Of a DNA stretch of 46,311 nucleotides, positions 34,059 to 41,723 are shown one piece after another (the stretch's first letter is position 1; every line of letters begins with the position of its first letter). The DNA comes from Oscillospiraceae bacterium. GTDB lineage: Bacteria; Bacillota; Clostridia; Oscillospirales; CAG-272. The stretch lies in assembly GCA_015064685.1 (NCBI GenBank), contig SVRT01000018.1, forward strand, positions 1-46,311, given 5' to 3'. A model generated the notes under the pieces. The model saw only the letters and a list, made by a program, of their open reading frames with translations, had not been told where the DNA came from and searched no databases. A program made the position numbers and the translations under genes.

Positions 34059-34371
34059 AATAATACCGTCCGATCCGAAAAATCTTTAATAAATTGATAA
34101 AAGAAGAACTAAAAATCCGCACTCAAATGTAGAAATAAGAGAGTCCGAAGATATCTTGCGCAAAAATGACGGAAATATGACAAAAAACTGAAAGTAAATA
34201 GTGTAAATACAGGAAAATTCAGTAAAAAAACAAAGCAAAAAACAAAAAAAAGGAAACATATCCCTTAATAGCCAAATATTGTGGATTGAAAGAAAACCCT
34301 CCCACATGTTAAAATAGAGCAACGGCGATCGCGGAAAGATGACAGCCGAGAAAGAAAAAGGAGGAAAACTT
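34059..34371. other. AT-rich gap before the SleB-type gene
   Basis: A gene-free stretch of about 310 bases, very A-rich on the plus strand. The only signal is a possible promoter for the next gene: TTGAAA (34286-34291) and TTAAAA (34309-34314), 17 bases apart. No hairpin or repeat element was seen. Confidence 0.4.
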
Positions 34372-35292
34372 ATGAAGAAAAGACAAAAGAGAAGATTGTG
34401 TGCGACGCTAGCGTCAGTGATCCTCGCAATATCGGGTATGGCGGCACTGCCCACGGGGGCAACGGGAGTCGAAGCCGCAGAGAATTATGTATATGAAATC
34501 AAAGAGGCAAGCGCGTATTCACTGCCCGCAGGATCATACAAGATCAATCTTAACGTCAACGGCAGACGTGTGCTTGACGGCAAGGTGTTCAATTACGGAG
34601 GAGTAACCTACGTGCCTATGTTCAAGTTTGCGGATTGGCTTGGAGTATTTGACTATTCAAGCAGCGTAAGCGCGGGACGCCGCACGTCATATATCGACGG
34701 CGAGAATCTCGAGATAACCGCAACAGAGAACAACCTCTACATACGTGCAAACGGAAGATATTTTTTCACAGGCGGCAAGGTGCTTGAAATAGGTAACGAG
34801 CTTTACGTCCCGATCCTGCCCATGGTAAAGGCGCTCAATAGCCACGTCGCCTGGAGCAATACCGACAATGCGTTCAACGTCCGCTCGGGAGACACAAGAA
34901 GACTCAAAAATGCGGACCAGACGTATGCAAGCGACGCAGTTTATTGGCTTGCAAGGATCATCTATGCCGAGGCAGGCGGAGAGAGTATGCAGGGCAAGAT
35001 AGCGGTCGGAAACGTAGTACTCAACCGAGTCAGATCAAAGCAGTTTCCGAACACGATATACGGTGTAATATTCGATAAAAAATACGGCGTGCAGTTCGCC
35101 CCCACAGCAAACGGAATGATATATAAAACGCCGAATGCGGATAGCGTGATTGCGGCAAAGATCTGCCTCGAGGGCTATTCAATAAGTAGCGAAGCGCTCT
35201 ATTTTTTCAACCCGAAATACACCTCAGGCACCTGGGTAAAGCAAAACAGAGATTACCTCTTTACAATAGGCAACCACGTTTTTTATAACTGA
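34372..35292 (+). CDS. SleB/CwlJ-type cell wall hydrolase with stalk domain
   Basis: A 306-residue secreted protein. Residues 1-38 are a signal peptide. Residues 55-165 are a copper-amine-oxidase-like stalk domain (FNYGGVTYVPMFKFADWLGV, EIGNELYVPILPMVKALN). The C-terminal 120 residues are the hydrolase_2 domain of SleB and CwlJ: WLARIIYAEAGGESMQGKIAVGNVVLNRV, with the catalytic glutamate in YAEAGGE, then YGVQFAPTANG and ALYFFNPKYTSG. SleB-type enzymes cut spore cortex at germination; related proteins act on vegetative wall. Stalk fusion is a frequent form in Clostridia. Cassette J begins directly after its stop. Confidence 0.9.
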   Translation: MKKRQKRRLCATLASVILAISGMAALPTGATGVEAAENYVYEIKEASAYSLPAGSYKINLNVNGRRVLDGKVFNYGGVTYVPMFKFADWLGVFDYSSSVSAGRRTSYIDGENLEITATENNLYIRANGRYFFTGGKVLEIGNELYVPILPMVKALNSHVAWSNTDNAFNVRSGDTRRLKNADQTYASDAVYWLARIIYAEAGGESMQGKIAVGNVVLNRVRSKQFPNTIYGVIFDKKYGVQFAPTANGMIYKTPNADSVIAAKICLEGYSISSEALYFFNPKYTSGTWVKQNRDYLFTIGNHVFYN

Positions 35293-35293
35293 T

Positions 35294-35543
35294 AAATTGC
35301 GGTTTAGCGGGGACGCGAACAATCCCTCAGACGCGCACGGAGGCGCGCCAGCTCCCTTTACACAAGGGAGCTTTACCTGAAAGGTGGAGAACGTGGATAT
35401 AGTGAAATTTTCTTTAAATTTAAAAGGGTTTCACATCTATAATGCGTACGAACATCCACCAACAAAGCTCCCTTGTGTAAAGGGAGCTGTCACGCCTTGC
35501 GCGTGACTGAGGGATTGTTCGTCTCACCGACAAATCAAAATTT
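35294..35543. repeat. Cassette element J (type II interior)
   Basis: A 250 bp element bounded by AAATTGCGGTTTAGCGG (35294-35310) and CCGACAAATCAAAATTT (35527-35543). It is nearly identical to element I, with only a few substitutions. It begins 2 bases after the stop codon of the SleB-type gene. Confidence 0.88.
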
Positions 35544-35561
35544 GAAAACCGATAGCAAACA

Positions 35562-35600
35562 CAAAAGCGGATGTGCGTGGCACATCCGCTCTTTTATTTT
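35562..35600. terminator. Terminator of the first GH110-like gene
   Basis: AGCGGATGTGC / GCACATCCGCT with a short loop and T-runs on both strands. On the minus strand it follows the gene that ends at 35603. Confidence 0.85.
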
Positions 35601-35602
35601 TA

Positions 35603-38167
35603 TTATGATATTATTTCCCCGTCAAAAACGACGTTTTTACAATCCGTGAGGTCAAATATCTTCTCCTTTTTTCCCTCAGAAAGGGGCGAGAACTTATTGC
35701 CCTCAAAGACGAGATCACAGCAGGTCATAGCCTTGACGGGTATGCCGAGGAATTCCTCTCCCGCGTCGTTCACGTGATTTGAGAAGACGTTATTTTTCAC
35801 CGTCACGTTCTGCGCCTCGGAGATCGCAATATCAAAGTCGTGTGAGTTGTTGATAAAGAGATTACCCTCGAGCAACACGTTCGAGCAGGCATACTCGTCG
35901 CCCGCGGGCTTGACCTTTCTCGAAAGACCTCCAAGTCCCTCAATGGCGAACGAGCCGTATTTCATATCGTGGTTAAGCTCAAATTTTCTGCTCGTGTTAT
36001 CAAAAAGACAATTTTTCACCGTGGTGTTGACCGCAACAGTATTTTCGCACCAAGCCTCCTCGCAGGAGAGCATAACTCCCGCGCACCCTATTTCACGGAA
36101 AGTGCAATTCTTGACGGTTACGTTACGCGATTTCACCGCGATACCGCGTGCGCGAGTGTGACGGACAAGGACGTTGTCAAAAACGTAGTCACCGCTCGCG
36201 CGGCTTACGTTGTCAACTATGACTCTGTTGTTAGGCTCCTCGGAATTGTCGTCAAGATCGTAGCCCTCAAGCGCATTGAAGCGAACATCATCGGTGCGTA
36301 CCTTTATCGCGGTAAGCTTGCAGGTACAGTTGAGTATGCGCTGCTCACCCTTAAAGGTGTATTCGTGTGTAAGAATATGATATGGCTCGTCGCAATATAC
36401 GTAGCTTGCCTCAATGACCTCGGCGTCACAAACGACGCGTCCGTTCGAGGTGTAGGAGAATACTCTGTCTCCAACCCTGAATGCGGGTGTCATCGAGCCT
36501 GCAATGTCGGTCTCTCCCGCGCAGGTAGAGACGTATTTTCTGATACCCGTGAGAAGTCCCTTGTAAACGAGGGTGGTCGTGCCGTCACCGTTGTCGATAA
36601 GACGGTGGAGACGGGAGGACGCCGAGTGCTGATTCGAGCCGTCGTCACACATATGCTCAAAGAGGCAGGAGGTCGCGTTCACGCCCTTATCTCCGTTGAC
36701 GATATGCATAGCGTCAACAGAGCCCGTACGGGGGATCGAGCCTCGATATCTGCCCTTTTCGTCTATCGACACCTCAAGATCAACGCCGTATTGCGCCTCA
36801 AGTGCCTTATACTTATCATAGGTCTCCTTATCGATGACAAATGGTGCGCGCGAGGTGTTGCAGACACGGACGAAATTGACGTTTTCCTTAGTTCCGTAGG
36901 CAACGAGTCCGAGAGCCGCGCCGTAGCCGAATACCGTCACGTCCTTAAAAAGAATATTGCCGCCGTCCTTTATAAGGAATGTGTGTGTGTTCACTCCCGC
37001 CATTCTGCAACCCCAGATCTCACCAGGCGACATATTGTCCCAGAGCTTTTCCTTGTCGATCTGCATCTCGATGATAAAGGTCTTGTCCTCTCTCTCTTCG
37101 GGTATGCTGTAATATGGGTGGCTGAAAATTGCCCAGTTAGTGAATTTACCGGGGTGGAATACCTCGGTTGAGCCGGCGTATTTTTTGAAATCGGTGTGCG
37201 AGAAGCCGTAATCGTAGCCCGCGGAGTTTATTACACGAAGCCTGTATCCCGGGAGCTTTTCAAGCACGTGTATCTGACCCGAGGATTGCTTTGCGTAGCC
37301 TATCGTGATGCCGCGAAGCTCAAAATTATTTGCCTTTTCAAAATCGATGGCAATGCCGTAGTCTTCCTTCTCGCGCATTACACCGTAAGCATAAATAACA
37401 GTATCCGAATGCTCGTCCGTGGCCAGTATTCTGTCAGTCACGCCGTACGCCGCGGGGGGAATGATTACCTCGTTCCCGTTTTTCGCGCCCTCAAGGAAAT
37501 ATTCGTTGAAGGTCATTTTTCTGTCGTACTCGGCCTGAAGCACATACTTTCGCCTCGGCATCTCAAGGAAAAGATCCTTGTTAACGTGCGGTAACAATTC
37601 CTCGTCAGCACCGACCTCGGCTCTCGCGTTTACGTCGCGAACGTTGTCACCGTTATATTCGGTGCAGCCTTTATTCGTCAGTTGCCCGCCTATCTTGTTC
37701 TCGTCGCAAAGCAGATATGCAACCTTTTCAAGCAACGCATCACCCGAAACGGTGTTTTTAATAACGTAAATGTTGGTGCCACCAACAACGCTGATACACA
37801 TCGCGCAGTTCAAAAGAACGGTGCAGTTGTAGCCGTCCTCAACCTTTATCTGCTCCGCGTCGCACTTGGCGACAAGTACGTTTGTCGCACCGCCGCAGAG
37901 TGAGATATTGCGCGCCTTCACCTCTTTGATGACCGCGCCCGTCGCCGAGCAAACAATATCACCAAAAACAGAGCAATCCTGAATGATGATATCCTCGCAA
38001 TCGGCAGATACGGTCACAGAGCCGTTTACCGTGACGCTTTTCAGCGTTAGCCCATCCTCGCCCAAAAAATTCACGTCACCGTCGATTATATAGGATGCCG
38101 ACGCGTCAAGTCCGCCCGCTCGCAAAATTTTTAAATAGTCATTGGAGTTCAGTGTTATAGTTGACAT
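35603..38167 (-). CDS. GH110-like right-handed beta-helix protein 1
   Basis: An 854-residue protein. The whole chain is made of short repeated beta-strand units (SVTVNGSVTVSADCEDIIIQ, NVTVKNCTFREIGCAGVML) typical of right-handed parallel beta-helices. The order of motifs resembles GH110 alpha-1,3-galactosidases: GNILFKDVTVFGYGAALGLV, then CLFEHMCDDGSNQHSASSRL (about residues 525-545), which aligns with the conserved MDDxxNxHG of that family including the paired aspartates, then VLVRHTRARGIAVKSRNV. The first 170 residues are an extra helix not typical of the family. There is no signal peptide, so it acts inside the cell or needs lysis. The start at 38167 follows GGAGGG. Activity is inferred. 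Confidence 0.75.
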   Translation of the reverse strand: MSTITLNSNDYLKILRAGGLDASASYIIDGDVNFLGEDGLTLKSVTVNGSVTVSADCEDIIIQDCSVFGDIVCSATGAVIKEVKARNISLCGGATNVLVAKCDAEQIKVEDGYNCTVLLNCAMCISVVGGTNIYVIKNTVSGDALLEKVAYLLCDENKIGGQLTNKGCTEYNGDNVRDVNARAEVGADEELLPHVNKDLFLEMPRRKYVLQAEYDRKMTFNEYFLEGAKNGNEVIIPPAAYGVTDRILATDEHSDTVIYAYGVMREKEDYGIAIDFEKANNFELRGITIGYAKQSSGQIHVLEKLPGYRLRVINSAGYDYGFSHTDFKKYAGSTEVFHPGKFTNWAIFSHPYYSIPEEREDKTFIIEMQIDKEKLWDNMSPGEIWGCRMAGVNTHTFLIKDGGNILFKDVTVFGYGAALGLVAYGTKENVNFVRVCNTSRAPFVIDKETYDKYKALEAQYGVDLEVSIDEKGRYRGSIPRTGSVDAMHIVNGDKGVNATSCLFEHMCDDGSNQHSASSRLHRLIDNGDGTTTLVYKGLLTGIRKYVSTCAGETDIAGSMTPAFRVGDRVFSYTSNGRVVCDAEVIEASYVYCDEPYHILTHEYTFKGEQRILNCTCKLTAIKVRTDDVRFNALEGYDLDDNSEEPNNRVIVDNVSRASGDYVFDNVLVRHTRARGIAVKSRNVTVKNCTFREIGCAGVMLSCEEAWCENTVAVNTTVKNCLFDNTSRKFELNHDMKYGSFAIEGLGGLSRKVKPAGDEYACSNVLLEGNLFINNSHDFDIAISEAQNVTVKNNVFSNHVNDAGEEFLGIPVKAMTCCDLVFEGNKFSPLSEGKKEKIFDLTDCKNVVFDGEIIS

Positions 38168-38199
38168 TTTTCCCTCCATTTTGTTTTTTCGCTTGATTA

Positions 38200-38229
38200 A
38201 TTATACAACTACCCTCTGTCTTTTGTAAA
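38200..38229 (-). promoter_or_regulatory. Promoter of GH110-like gene 1
   Basis: On the minus strand TTTACA (38224-38229) and TATAAT (38200-38205) are separated by 18 bases. Confidence 0.65.
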
Positions 38230-38264
38230 TGGAAAATTTCGTGTTCAAAATGTAATAAATCGAT

Positions 38265-38504
38265 AAATTGCAATTTAACGAGGAGACAATCCCTCAGTCG
38301 CCTATGGCGACAGCTCCCTTTACACAAGGGAGCTTTGTTGGTGGACGTTTGTGCGCTTTGTAGCCGTGAAATCCTTTACGGATAAAGTGAAACTCACTGC
38401 AGCCTCGTTCTCAACCTTTTAGGTGAAGCTCCCTTGTGTAAAGGGAGCTGTCGAGCGAATGCGAGACTGAGGGATTGTTCGAACACACCGATAAATCAAA
38501 ATTT
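38265..38504. repeat. Cassette element K (type II interior, flipped)
   Basis: A 240 bp element bounded by AAATTGCAATTTAACGA (38265-38281) and CCGATAAATCAAAATTT (38488-38504). It has the same AATCCCTCAG and AGCTCCCTTTACACAAGGGAGCT arms as I and J. The middle is inverted relative to the ends: the arm with AGCTTTGTTGGTGGACG is at the GCAATTT end here but at the other end in I and J. It lies between the two GH110-like paralogues, 9 bases before the stop codon of the second. Confidence 0.82.
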
Positions 38505-38513
38505 GAACTCCAC

Positions 38514-41075
38514 TTATGATATTACCTCACCGTCACAGGTGACGTTAGAACAATTTTCGACGGAAAAGATCTTCTCATTTTTTCCTTCCGAGAGAGCGGA
38601 GAATTTGTTTCCCTCGAAGGACACGTTCAGGCAGGTAGTCACCTTAACGGGAACGCCGAGGAACTCCTCGCCCTTTTCGTTTATGTGGTTAGTAAAAGTG
38701 TTATTTCTGATAGTAACGTCCTGCGCCTCAGAGATCGCGATATCGAAATCGTGGGAGTTGTTTATGAACAGACAATCCTCGACGAGCACGTTGGTGCAGG
38801 GATAACCGTCCCCCGCGGGCTTGACGAGCTTGGACAAGCCACCGTTGCCTTCTATTGCGAACGCACCGAATTTCATATCGCTCATATGGTCTAATTTCTG
38901 ACTTGTATTATCAAATAAGCATCTTTGGACCTTTGTGTTGACACCGACGGTATTTTCAGCCCAATTTTCCTCGCAGGAGATCATGATTCCCGAGCTGCCT
39001 ATGTCACGGAAGGTGCAATTCTTCGCAGTCACGTCTCTCGCCTTTACCGCGATACCGCGCGCACGCGTGTGGCGAACGAGAACGTTGTCAAAGGTATAAA
39101 AACTGCTCGTTCTGCTCACGTTGTCAACTATAACGCGGTTTTTGGGGTCGCTCGAGTTGTCGTCGAGGTCGTAGCCCTCGAGAGCGGAAAAATTCACATC
39201 CTCGGTCTTGATCTTTATCGCGTAAAGGTAGCACGCGCAGGTTATCGTCACGGTCTCGTCCTTATAGGGGTAGTCCCAGGTAAGCAGGTGATGCTTTTCC
39301 TCTTGGAATAGAGTGTTGCCCTCGATGACCTCGGCGTCACAGACAACGCGTCCGTTTGAGGCGTAGCAGAAAACTCTGTCGCCCTTGCCGAAGGGAATAG
39401 TGTTTGTTCCCGTACCCTCGGTCGCCTTTGCGACGGTGTAGAGATACTGACGGGTATTGGTAAGAAGCCCCTTGTAGACCAGCGTCGTCGTGCCGTCGCC
39501 GTTGTCGATAAGGCGGTGGAGACGCGAGGACGCGCCGTGCTGATTCGCTCCGTCGTCGCACATGTGCTCAAAAAGGCAGGAAGTCGCGTTTACACCGTAG
39601 AAGCCTGCGGAGATATGCATAGCGTCGACCGAGCCCGTTCGCGGAATTGATCCGCGATAGCGACCCTCCTCGTCGATCGATACCTCAAGGCAAACACCGT
39701 ACTCAGCCTCAAGAGCCTTGTATCTGTCATAGGTCTCCTTGTCGATTATAAATGGCGAGCGCGAGGTATTGCAAACGCGGACGAAATGCACGTTTTCTCT
39801 CGTGCCGTAGCCGACGAGACCGAGCGCCGCACCGTAGCCGTAAACGGTAACGTCCTTAAAGAGGATGTTGCCCGCATTGTGAATGTAGAAGGTGTGGGAA
39901 TTCTGTCCCGCCATTCTGCAGGACCAGACCTCGCCTACGCTCATTCCGTTGTAATATTTATCTTCGTCCTTCGTCAGCTGAAGGACGATAGTTTTGTCCT
40001 CTCTCTCCTCGACAACGTTGAAATACGGACCGCCGAACACCGCCCAATTTGTGAATCTTCCGGGGTGAAAGACCTCCGTTGAGGTGGAATATTTCGTCAG
40101 ATCGGTCTTACCGTAGCCGTAATCGTAGCCCGCGGCATTGATGACGCGAAACTTGTAGTCGGGGAGCTTTTCAAGGACGTGTACCTGACCCGAGGATTGC
40201 TTTGCGTAAGCGATAGTCAGACCCTTGAGCGTAAAGTAATTCGTAGCGTCAAGATCTATCGCGGGGCCGTAATCGACGTTCTCGCGCATAGCACCGTAAG
40301 CGTAAACGACAGTGCTTGCGTGTTCGCCCGTCAGTTGTATCTTTTCTGTCGCGCGGTATGCTCCGGGGGGGATAATAACGACGTCCCCGTCCTTTGCTCC
40401 CTTCATAAGATACTCATTAAAGGTCATAGGCGACTCTTGTTCGGGATCAAGCACGTGATCGCGGCGGGGCATATCGATAAAGAGATCCTTGTTAACGTGG
40501 GGAAGAAGCTCCTCGTCGGCTCCGACGGGTAGACGCGCGTCAACGTCGCGAAGGTTGTCTCCATTGTAGTTGCCGCATCCTTTGTTCTCAACCTTGCCCG
40601 CTCGGTTTCCGTCACAGAGCAGATAGTTAACTCCAAAAAGGGAAATATCGCCCGAAACACTGTTCTCAATAACGTAAATGCTCTTGCCGCCCTCAACGCA
40701 TATCGAATCCGCTTCGTTGAGGATCACAGAGCAGTTGTAGCCGCCGCTCACATATATATTTTCAACACGGTTGCGCGCAACGAGAATATTCTTCGAGCCT
40801 CCCTCAAGTCGGATCGACCTCGCTTCGCAACCCCTGATAACGCAGGAGCTTGCCGCGCAAATAATATCTCCCTCAAAGCTGCACCCGACGATCGCAGCGT
40901 CATAAGCATCGGCGCAAACCGTCACCGATCCGCAGACCGTCACACCGAGCAAAGCGGGGCAAAATTGAGCGTTCAGAGTTACGTCACCGCTGATAATATA
41001 TGAATCGGAGGGCGATAGCTCACCCTTGCCGTAAAGACACGCATATTCTTCAAATGACATCTTTCTTTCAGACAT
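38514..41075 (-). CDS. GH110-like right-handed beta-helix protein 2
   Basis: An 853-residue paralogue of the protein at 35603-38167, alignable end to end with long identical stretches (GADEELLPHVNKDLF, GRYRGSIPRTGSVDAMHI, EGYDLDDNS). The CDDGANQHGASSRLH motif keeps the paired aspartates and is even closer to the GH110 MDDxxNxHG. The N-terminal beta-helix extension is more divergent than the core. No signal peptide. The ATG at 41075 follows GGAGG by 6 bases and has its own promoter. Two genes with separate promoters suggest duplication followed by specialisation on different substrates. Confidence 0.75.
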   Translation of the reverse strand: MSERKMSFEEYACLYGKGELSPSDSYIISGDVTLNAQFCPALLGVTVCGSVTVCADAYDAAIVGCSFEGDIICAASSCVIRGCEARSIRLEGGSKNILVARNRVENIYVSGGYNCSVILNEADSICVEGGKSIYVIENSVSGDISLFGVNYLLCDGNRAGKVENKGCGNYNGDNLRDVDARLPVGADEELLPHVNKDLFIDMPRRDHVLDPEQESPMTFNEYLMKGAKDGDVVIIPPGAYRATEKIQLTGEHASTVVYAYGAMRENVDYGPAIDLDATNYFTLKGLTIAYAKQSSGQVHVLEKLPDYKFRVINAAGYDYGYGKTDLTKYSTSTEVFHPGRFTNWAVFGGPYFNVVEEREDKTIVLQLTKDEDKYYNGMSVGEVWSCRMAGQNSHTFYIHNAGNILFKDVTVYGYGAALGLVGYGTRENVHFVRVCNTSRSPFIIDKETYDRYKALEAEYGVCLEVSIDEEGRYRGSIPRTGSVDAMHISAGFYGVNATSCLFEHMCDDGANQHGASSRLHRLIDNGDGTTTLVYKGLLTNTRQYLYTVAKATEGTGTNTIPFGKGDRVFCYASNGRVVCDAEVIEGNTLFQEEKHHLLTWDYPYKDETVTITCACYLYAIKIKTEDVNFSALEGYDLDDNSSDPKNRVIVDNVSRTSSFYTFDNVLVRHTRARGIAVKARDVTAKNCTFRDIGSSGIMISCEENWAENTVGVNTKVQRCLFDNTSQKLDHMSDMKFGAFAIEGNGGLSKLVKPAGDGYPCTNVLVEDCLFINNSHDFDIAISEAQDVTIRNNTFTNHINEKGEEFLGVPVKVTTCLNVSFEGNKFSALSEGKNEKIFSVENCSNVTCDGEVIS

Positions 41076-41124
41076 ATAAAGCCTCCGAAAAATTCAGATT
41101 TCATGCACGCAAAGGCACATTTTA

Positions 41125-41153
41125 ATTTTATCACTCAAAAAAAACTTTGTCAA
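41125..41153 (-). promoter_or_regulatory. Promoter of GH110-like gene 2
   Basis: On the minus strand TTGACA (41148-41153) and TAAAAT (41125-41130) are separated by 17 bases. Confidence 0.75.
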
Positions 41154-41229
41154 CAAAACAAAAAACTTTTCACTATTTCTTATCAATTTTTCAAATAATC
41201 AAGCTAAAAAGGCTTCGAATATTATCCTC

Positions 41230-41440
41230 ATTTTTCCATTCATATAAAAAAGCCGCTTGAGCAAAATAATATCAGAGTTGCAAAGCAGGCGGTTTTGCGA
41301 TATGCTTGAGAACGGGGAAGGATAATGAAAATCCCAAGCCGCAAGCGTTTTCGTAGGACGTATGTGCTTGCGGCGTGCTCGATTCAATATAGATGAATTA
41401 TTATTAACAGTAGACGTCCGTTTCGAATACAGAGCGGACC
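41230..41440 (+). other. Hairpin-rich leader region before the spore protein gene
   Basis: About 210 bases with several stems: GGGGA...TCCC (41314-41335), GCCGCAAGC / GCTTGCGGC (41338-41346 with 41366-41374) and GTCCG / CGGAC (41416-41420 with 41435-41439). It may be a structured 5' leader of the spore protein mRNA or an independent small RNA. A weak forespore-type promoter could lie near 41240-41275. I do not recognise a known RNA family. Confidence 0.35.
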
Positions 41441-41454
41441 TTAAGGAGTAAATT

Positions 41455-41646
41455 ATGGCAAACAAGAATGCAAAGAAGGCACTTGAGCAGTTCAAGATGC
41501 AGGCAGCAAGCGAAGTAGGAGTAAATCTTAACCAGGGCTACAACGGTGATCTCACATCCCGTCAGGCAGGCAGCATTGGCGGCCAGATGGTAAAGAAGAT
41601 GGTAGAGTCTTATGAGAACTCTCTCCAGAACGGTTCTGCAAAGTAA
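41455..41646 (+). CDS. Alpha/beta-type small acid-soluble spore protein
   Basis: A 63-residue protein with the SASP signatures: FKMQAASEVGVNL in the first helix and DLTSRQAGSIGGQMVKKMVESYE in the second. These proteins coat and protect DNA in the spore core and are degraded at germination by the GPR protease, which normally cuts in the first motif (here AASEVGV). The start follows AAGGAG. Expression is expected from sigma-G in the forespore. Confidence 0.95.
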   Translation: MANKNAKKALEQFKMQAASEVGVNLNQGYNGDLTSRQAGSIGGQMVKKMVESYENSLQNGSAK

Positions 41647-41670
41647 TTAAAGCCAAATAAAAGTCAAAAA

Positions 41671-41707
41671 GATCCCATCGGGCAATTCCGATGGGATCGA
41701 TTTTTAT
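41671..41707. terminator. Bidirectional terminator after the spore protein gene
   Basis: GATCCCATCGG / CCGATGGGATC (41671-41681 with 41688-41698), with GATTTTTATT after it on the plus strand and CTTTTTG on the minus strand. It serves both converging genes. Confidence 0.9.
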
Positions 41708-41723
41708 TCTTTTGAGCCATAGC

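Noticed and set aside
1625..38504. Target-site duplications flanking the cassettes
   Set aside because: I compared the bases outside the ends of elements B, C, D, I, J and K and found no consistent direct repeat. The short matches seen were no better than chance.
41230..41440. 6S RNA or another known small RNA
   Set aside because: The stems do not form one long interrupted hairpin with a central bubble, so I did not assign a family.
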